From positions 1 to 18,625 of the forward strand of contig CAZOAR010000047.1 of assembly GCA_964577985.1 (NCBI GenBank): 18,625 nt of DNA, written 5' to 3'. Both the position numbers and the translations under genes were made by a program. The notes beneath the pieces were generated by a model. That model had not been told where the DNA came from. It saw nothing but the letters and a program-made list of their open reading frames with translations, and ran no database searches. Shown here piece after piece: positions 15,005 to 18,625 of this stretch; the first letter of the stretch is position 1, and each line of letters begins with the position of its first letter. This DNA comes from CAZOAR01 sp964577985. Lineage in GTDB: Bacteria > Gemmatimonadota > CAZMKB01 > CAZNLH01.

Positions 15005-15535
15005 ATGAGCACAAAAGTAACACCTCTGTGTTTGCTGCCTCTTTTCATCCTTTTCTTCCTCATCCGGCCTGCACCGATTGCTGCTGACCTCTCCACCCGG
15101 AATGTAACCTCCCGGGTTAACGAGAAAGGGCCTTTCTTCCAGCCACATATCGTGCAAAGACCCGAACCTGATGATCTCCTCTCCACTCCGGTGCCCCTTT
15201 CGAACCGTCCCTACGGGGCGGGCATGCTCGATGTAAGCGAGTTTTTCCTCGGAGATATAGCCATCGCGGTCATCTTCCCCTCCAGTAACGGGAGCATAGA
15301 CCCATCCACGGAGGACTGGACGCAGGAGGAACCCGACCTTCAGGTGGTCGGGATAACGGAAGGAATGGACTTCTGGACCGCGACTTTTCCCGGTCTGGTG
15401 CGATTCCACTACAGGTTCGTCATGGAGGTCTCCACGGGATATGAACCTATCAATCGCCCCTCGGGGGACGACGCCCCCTGGATAGGGGCTGTGCCTATCT
15501 GGGCGGTGAGCGGCTCCCCGTCTTCTCGAGGATGA
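15005..15535 (+). CDS. Short secreted protein resembling the N-terminal part of a larger secreted metalloprotease-like protein
   Basis: A 176-aa protein with a clear signal peptide (STKVTPLCLLPLFILFFLI, cleavage after about residue 27). The mature part contains LDVSEFFLGDIAIAVIFPSS, SIDPSTEDWTQEEPD and the strand VRFHYRFVMEVSTGYEPINR. From memory this pattern recalls the front region of large secreted zinc-protease-like proteins of candidate-phylum bacteria. Here the frame ends about 25 residues after that region in low-complexity sequence, before any HEXXH motif, and I find no continuation in the other frames. It may be a truncated remnant or a short variant. No Shine-Dalgarno precedes the ATG, and a -10 box seven bases upstream suggests leaderless translation. 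Bases 15536-15716 hold no gene. Confidence 0.55.
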   Translation: MSTKVTPLCLLPLFILFFLIRPAPIAADLSTRNVTSRVNEKGPFFQPHIVQRPEPDDLLSTPVPLSNRPYGAGMLDVSEFFLGDIAIAVIFPSSNGSIDPSTEDWTQEEPDLQVVGITEGMDFWTATFPGLVRFHYRFVMEVSTGYEPINRPSGDDAPWIGAVPIWAVSGSPSSRG

Positions 15536-15589
15536 ACGATCCCGCAGGGACGCCAGGGAAACATCCGAGACTTGTCTGTGCGTTTGCCC

Positions 15590-15619
15590 TTGACGAAATC
15601 GGAAAGTGTCTGATATTAG
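15590..15619 (+). promoter_or_regulatory. Tentative promoter of bamA
   Basis: TTGACG (15590-15595) is followed by GATATT (15612-15617, 16-base spacer) or the overlapping TATTAG (15614-15619, 18-base spacer). The leader to the ATG at 15717 would be about 95 bases. Confidence 0.35.
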
Positions 15620-15716
15620 ATGGTGCAAAAATGAAGCGAGCGTCGGCGGAGCCGGCCCCGATATCCCGACAGCATGACAATTTCACCAAACCACTATCAG
15701 GCAAAGGAGCGCGTCA

Positions 15717-16850
15717 ATGGCCGATCTGAGCTGGATACCGAGAGAATCAGGCTTGAAGGACCATTTTCTGTGGGGAGAGGAACACTTCTCCGATGAAGCA
15801 CCGGGGGTAATCTATGAGAAGAGATCCATAGTCGATAAGGGCGGCAAAGCGGTAGACGGCCTCTATTCCGCCTGGATCACACTGAACAATCCGGCGCAGT
15901 ACAACTCTTACACGACCGGGATGGTCAAGGGTGTGATCGCCGGCTTCCAGAGAGCGTCGGCGGACACCTCAGTCGTGGCGGTCGTCTTCACCGCGGCGGG
16001 TCACAAGGCATTCTGCACGGGCGGCAATACGAAGGAGTACGCGGAATACTACTCTGGCAGGCCCAACGAGTACGGACTCTATATGGACCTCTTCAACGCC
16101 ATGGTGGACGGCATACTATCGTGCAAGAAGCCGACGATATGCAGGGTCAACGGCATGAGGATCGCGGGCGGCCAGGAGATCGGAATGGCGTGCGATATCA
16201 CCGTGGCGAGCGATCTGGCTATATTCGGGCAGGCCGGGCCACGCCACGGATCGGCCCCGGACGGCGGCAGCACCGATTTTCTGCCGTGGATGCTCCCTGT
16301 GGAACTCGCCATGTGGAACTGTGTTTCGTGCGAAATGTGGAGCGCGTACAAGATGAAGCAGCTCGGTCTCATTTCGAAGTGCGCTCCCGTTATGAGGGAA
16401 GGTGAGAAATGGGTACGCAATCCCGCCGTCATCACCGAGACATACGTGAGCGAAGGCGAGGTGGTCTATGGAGAGTTCAAGAGGGGCGATGAGGCGAAGA
16501 AGGCGCGCGAATATGTAAAGAGCGCCGAGATCGACTTCGAACGTCTCGACGCCGAGGTCAACTCGATACTCTGGACATTCACGAACCTCTTCCCCGGCTG
16601 TCTCATAAAGAGTGTCGAGGGAGTGCGGACCAAGAAGAAGTTCTTCTGGGACCAGGCGAAGGTAGCCAACCGTCACTGGCTCGCGACAAACATGAACTAC
16701 GAGGCATACCTGGGCTTCACCGCGTTCAACACGAAGAAGATAACGGGCACGGACGTGATAGACTTCATCGAGTACCGAAGGAGACAGGCGAAGGGAGACG
16801 CCTTCGATATCGAGTTCATGGCCGCCGTACTGGGGGAGCCACAGGGGTAA
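15717..16850 (+). CDS. bamA: 6-oxocyclohex-1-ene-1-carbonyl-CoA hydrolase (BamA/Oah)
   Basis: A 377-aa protein of the crotonase superfamily with the size and sequence style of BamA/Oah. This enzyme hydrates and opens the ring of 6-oxocyclohex-1-ene-1-carbonyl-CoA to 3-hydroxypimelyl-CoA in anaerobic benzoyl-CoA degradation. Diagnostic stretches are NNPAQYNSYTTGMVKGVIAG, the oxyanion-hole segment CTGGNTKEY (100-108), GGQEIG (151-156), GQAGPRHGSAP (171-181), SCEMWSAYKMKQL and FTNLFPGCLIKS. GGAG lies about ten bases before the ATG. It is probably cytoplasmic. The rest of the pathway (benzoyl-CoA reductase, Had, Dch and beta-oxidation genes) is not in this window. The gene stands alone between a short secreted-protein gene and an AbrB gene. 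Assignment to the family is strong, the in vivo substrate less certain. Confidence 0.93.
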   Translation: MADLSWIPRESGLKDHFLWGEEHFSDEAPGVIYEKRSIVDKGGKAVDGLYSAWITLNNPAQYNSYTTGMVKGVIAGFQRASADTSVVAVVFTAAGHKAFCTGGNTKEYAEYYSGRPNEYGLYMDLFNAMVDGILSCKKPTICRVNGMRIAGGQEIGMACDITVASDLAIFGQAGPRHGSAPDGGSTDFLPWMLPVELAMWNCVSCEMWSAYKMKQLGLISKCAPVMREGEKWVRNPAVITETYVSEGEVVYGEFKRGDEAKKAREYVKSAEIDFERLDAEVNSILWTFTNLFPGCLIKSVEGVRTKKKFFWDQAKVANRHWLATNMNYEAYLGFTAFNTKKITGTDVIDFIEYRRRQAKGDAFDIEFMAAVLGEPQG

Positions 16851-16995
16851 CGGGACGACAAACGGCCATAACGTCCACGGCGCCTGATTTCAGCAGTCTG
16901 TTCCCGGGTCCTGGATCAGGTCAGCCCGATGGGACCTCGCAACCCTGTCAATCCTGTTCGATTCCAGGCAATTCGAGTATTGCTGACGATATGTG

Positions 16996-17015
16996 AGATG
17001 ATAATCATCTTGACA
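16996..17015 (+). promoter_or_regulatory. Palindrome and TTGACA box upstream of the AbrB-type gene
   Basis: AGATGAT-A-ATCATCT (16996-17010) is a 15-bp palindrome with perfect 7-bp arms and runs directly into TTGACA (17010-17015). The best -10-like TAATAT (17041-17046) is too far away (25 bases), so the promoter itself is unclear. The palindrome could be an autoregulatory operator. Bases 16851-16995 show nothing recognisable. Confidence 0.4.
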
Positions 17016-17079
17016 GGACCGAGACAAACTCATGCCTTTGTAATATACCGTACTACTTTTCTCTGGGAGGTATAACATA

Positions 17080-17310
17080 GTGGCTATTGTCAAAACCCTG
17101 TCCAGAGGTCAGATTGTCATTCCGGCTGCCCTCAGGAGGAAGTATCACATCCAACCGGGCACAGGGCTTCAGATCATGGAGTATGGAGGGATTATTTGTC
17201 TGGTACCGCCGGTTGAAGACCCGATCGGAGAAGCCTGTGGTCTATTGCCTTTGAAACCATCTCTCTCGGAAAGGCTCCTCAGCGAGAGAAAGAGTGAGTT
17301 CAAGGAGTGA
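17080..17310 (+). CDS. AbrB/MazE/SpoVT-type DNA-binding protein, probable antitoxin
   Basis: A 76-aa protein starting with GTG at 17080, with GGGAGG (17065-17070) nine bases upstream. Residues 3-45 form the swapped-hairpin AbrB fold: KTLSRGQIVIPAALRRKYHI, then the PGTGLQIMEYGGIICLVP strands. The C-terminal tail (LKPSLSERLLSERKSEFKE) is charged and helical, typical of an antitoxin's toxin-binding segment. Antitoxins of this type are normally followed at once by a PIN-domain toxin gene. Here only a 33-codon ORF follows before the opposing epimerase gene, so the toxin seems lost. It would bind its own promoter; a palindrome lies about 70 bases upstream. Confidence 0.88.
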   Translation: MAIVKTLSRGQIVIPAALRRKYHIQPGTGLQIMEYGGIICLVPPVEDPIGEACGLLPLKPSLSERLLSERKSEFKE

Positions 17311-17313
17311 AAA

Positions 17314-17415
17314 ATGTCATTAGACGGGCAAGGGTGGTGCACAGCAGCAGCATCCGTTCTGGATCCTCCAACCGGCCGTGCGAACGTTGTCAGTCGGAGC
17401 GATAGGTCTTCATGA
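17314..17415 (+). CDS. 33-aa ORF in the toxin position downstream of the AbrB gene
   Basis: ATG at 17314 lies three bases after the AbrB stop, with AAGGAG (17302-17307) at ideal distance, exactly as a toxin gene would begin. The product (MSLDGQGWCTAAASVLDPPT and 13 more residues) is not a recognisable PIN domain and ends at TGA 17413-17415. It overlaps the 3' end of the opposing epimerase gene by 26 bases. It is probably the stub of a deleted or decayed toxin gene, though a genuine small protein is possible. Confidence 0.35.
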   Translation: MSLDGQGWCTAAASVLDPPTGRANVVSRSDRSS

Positions 17416-18403
17416 CCCCTTCGCTGAAAGGCAGGTACGAAAGATGGGGAAGTACCTCCTGAAGGTGCGAGGCTTCACCATAATACCCGTCGCCGATTAT
17501 CAGGGAGAGGCGCCAGGTCATGATGTGGAATATGTGAGGACACAGGTTCCATAGCCAGCTCTGCCAGACGACCACCTCAACAATCTTCTCCAGCCACTTC
17601 GGGATCGATATGGCTCTCACGCTGGAGCCGGTGGCGTCGGCGATCCCCCGTACTATCTCGCCCATAGTCGTCCTTTCGGGGCTCGATATGAAGAAGCTGT
17701 CGTTTCTGGCGCGCGGGTTGTCCGACTCGAGGAGCATGATTATCGCCTTGACGATGTCGTCCAGGTAGAGAAGTCCCATGAGCCCTGTCCAGTCGACGTC
17801 CGCCGGCGACAGAGAGCGCTTCGCCCACCTCGCGAAGAGGCCGAACATGCCCGCGTCCCTGAACCCCGGCCCGTATACCGTCGGCGGCCTCAGGATGACA
17901 TAAGAGAAACCGAGGCTGGTGGAGTATTTCTTTACGATCGCCTCAGCCCTCAATTTGGTCCTGCCATACTCGGTACGCGGGCAGCAGGGGGACTCCTCGT
18001 CCACGATCGAGACGGACGGATCGGCCTTGTCGACCACCATCTGCGTGCTCGTAAAGAGAAAAGTCTTACCCCGCAGCTTATCCCCCAGGGTCTCGAGGAG
18101 GTTTCTGGTCCCCTCGTCGTTGACCCTGATCTCGTCGCTCTTTATCTCGGTGGTCGTAAAGGCCGCCAGATGAATGACGGCGTCGAACCCGGGGATCTCC
18201 GCCCCGGCGGGCAGGGGCTTCAGAAGGTTCCATATCAGAGTCGAAACACCGAGCCTGCCGATCCTGGCGGCGCGCTCTCTCTCCACCTCGTCCGCCGGGG
18301 GAGGATAGCTGGCCACGATCTTATCCACGCCGAACTGCTGGGCGCAGACCTCCACGGCTCGCACGCCGATAAAACCTGTTGCACCTGTCAGAAGTATCCT
18401 CAT
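17390..18403 (-). CDS. NAD-dependent epimerase/dehydratase (extended SDR)
   Basis: A 337-aa extended short-chain dehydrogenase. The N-terminal Rossmann loop GATGFIG (7-13) binds the dinucleotide. AVIHLAAFTT (75-84) and the active-site set Ser119/Thr120 with Tyr146-x3-Lys150 (EYGRTKLRAE) are intact. VILRPPTVYGPGFRD is the typical substrate-domain entry, and the C-terminal part (about 240-337) resembles 3-beta-hydroxysteroid-dehydrogenase or nucleotide-sugar epimerase relatives. The substrate cannot be read from the sequence. A GGAGG lies 13 bases before the ATG. No partner genes are near; it converges on the AbrB gene. Confidence 0.9.
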   Translation of the reverse strand: MRILLTGATGFIGVRAVEVCAQQFGVDKIVASYPPPADEVERERAARIGRLGVSTLIWNLLKPLPAGAEIPGFDAVIHLAAFTTTEIKSDEIRVNDEGTRNLLETLGDKLRGKTFLFTSTQMVVDKADPSVSIVDEESPCCPRTEYGRTKLRAEAIVKKYSTSLGFSYVILRPPTVYGPGFRDAGMFGLFARWAKRSLSPADVDWTGLMGLLYLDDIVKAIIMLLESDNPRARNDSFFISSPERTTMGEIVRGIADATGSSVRAISIPKWLEKIVEVVVWQSWLWNLCPHIFHIMTWRLSLIIGDGYYGEASHLQEVLPHLSYLPFSEGVMKTYRSD

Positions 18404-18494
18404 CGATAACCCGGAGCCTCCTCAAAGTCCTCACACACAATCGCCCTTGATACTACAAGGAAAAAGGGGTGCTGTCAACGCGCCGCAACAGACA

Positions 18495-18625
18495 GGAGTT
18501 TCCCCACTTTTTTACGTGTCATTCCGGCTTGTCCGGAATCGGCATGATTGCACGATGGGATTCCCGACAAGCGGGAATGACATGTGAGGCGGGAATGACA
18601 TGTGGGGCGGGAATGACATCCAGAG
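18495..18625 (+). repeat. Dispersed palindromic repeat, copy 3, with 18-bp tandem tail (cut by window end)
   Basis: It begins GGAGTTTCCCCAC (18495-18507) and carries the same two hairpins as the copy at 6637 (GTCATTCCGGCTTGTCCGGAAT and GGATTCCCGACAAGCGGGAAT in shorter pieces). From 18571 the unit GCGGGAATGACATGTGRG repeats with an 18-base period (18571, 18589, 18607). It lies upstream of the epimerase gene. The right end, and any inverted GTGGGGAAACTCC, is outside the window. Confidence 0.8.

Noticed and set aside
14951..15628. A 225-codon minus-strand frame
   Set aside because: It is antisense to the secreted protein that has a clear signal peptide; the minus product is Arg/His-rich without motifs.
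16890..17093. A 67-codon minus-strand frame between bamA and the AbrB gene
   Set aside because: It overlaps the AbrB start and palindrome, has no Shine-Dalgarno, and its product shows no protein-like pattern.

Overview
The window (about 18.6 kb, moderately GC-rich) looks like chromosomal sequence from an uncultured, probably anaerobic, Gram-negative-type bacterium. The large secreted and membrane proteins and the ABC-permease/M1-peptidase fusion recall FCB-related candidate phyla (Krumholzibacteriota, Eisenbacteria, Latescibacterota). That placement is an impression from protein style, not a computed result. I see no rRNA, tRNA, CRISPR array, complete insertion sequence or phage gene.

Layout: 1-2570 holds a 14-TM membrane protein with a central spermidine-synthase-like fold. 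2571-2917 holds a dispersed repeat, a promoter and a long leader. 2918-4855 encodes a secreted subtilisin-like protease, followed by a terminator hairpin. 4997-5305 (-) is a stand-alone CBM48-type glycogen-binding domain. 5510-6514 (-) is a DUF4268 nuclease-like protein behind a textbook sigma70 promoter. 6527-7037 is a 0.5-kb non-genic stretch with a CAATCAAT array, a MITE-like element and a possible coding relic.

7038-9866 (-) is the three-gene proton-translocating transhydrogenase operon pntAA-pntAB-pntB. 10075-14584 (-) is an ABC ATPase followed by an ABC-2 permease fused to an M1 aminopeptidase, ending at a probable terminator. 14720-14938 (+) is a compact unit of promoter, Shine-Dalgarno, 32-codon hydrophobic ORF and strong terminator. 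15005-15535 (+) is a short secreted protein that looks like the front end of a larger one. 15717-16850 (+) is a clear BamA/Oah ring-opening hydrolase of anaerobic benzoyl-CoA degradation, without its usual partner genes. 17080-17310 (+) is an AbrB-type antitoxin-like protein whose toxin is missing or reduced to a stub. 17390-18403 (-) is an NAD-dependent epimerase/dehydratase. The window ends in another copy of the dispersed repeat.

How the genes fit together: most are independent short transcription units. The two real operons are pntAA-AB-B (NADPH supply driven by proton motive force) and ATPase-permease/peptidase (an envelope transporter with a built-in peptidase). BamA hints at anaerobic aromatic catabolism, but nothing else here supports a full pathway. 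The most promising undescribed items are the 32-aa membrane peptide unit at 14720-14938, the repeat/MITE family (2646-2716, 6637-6885, 18495 to the end), and the DUF4268 gene with its strong promoter and upstream repeat array.
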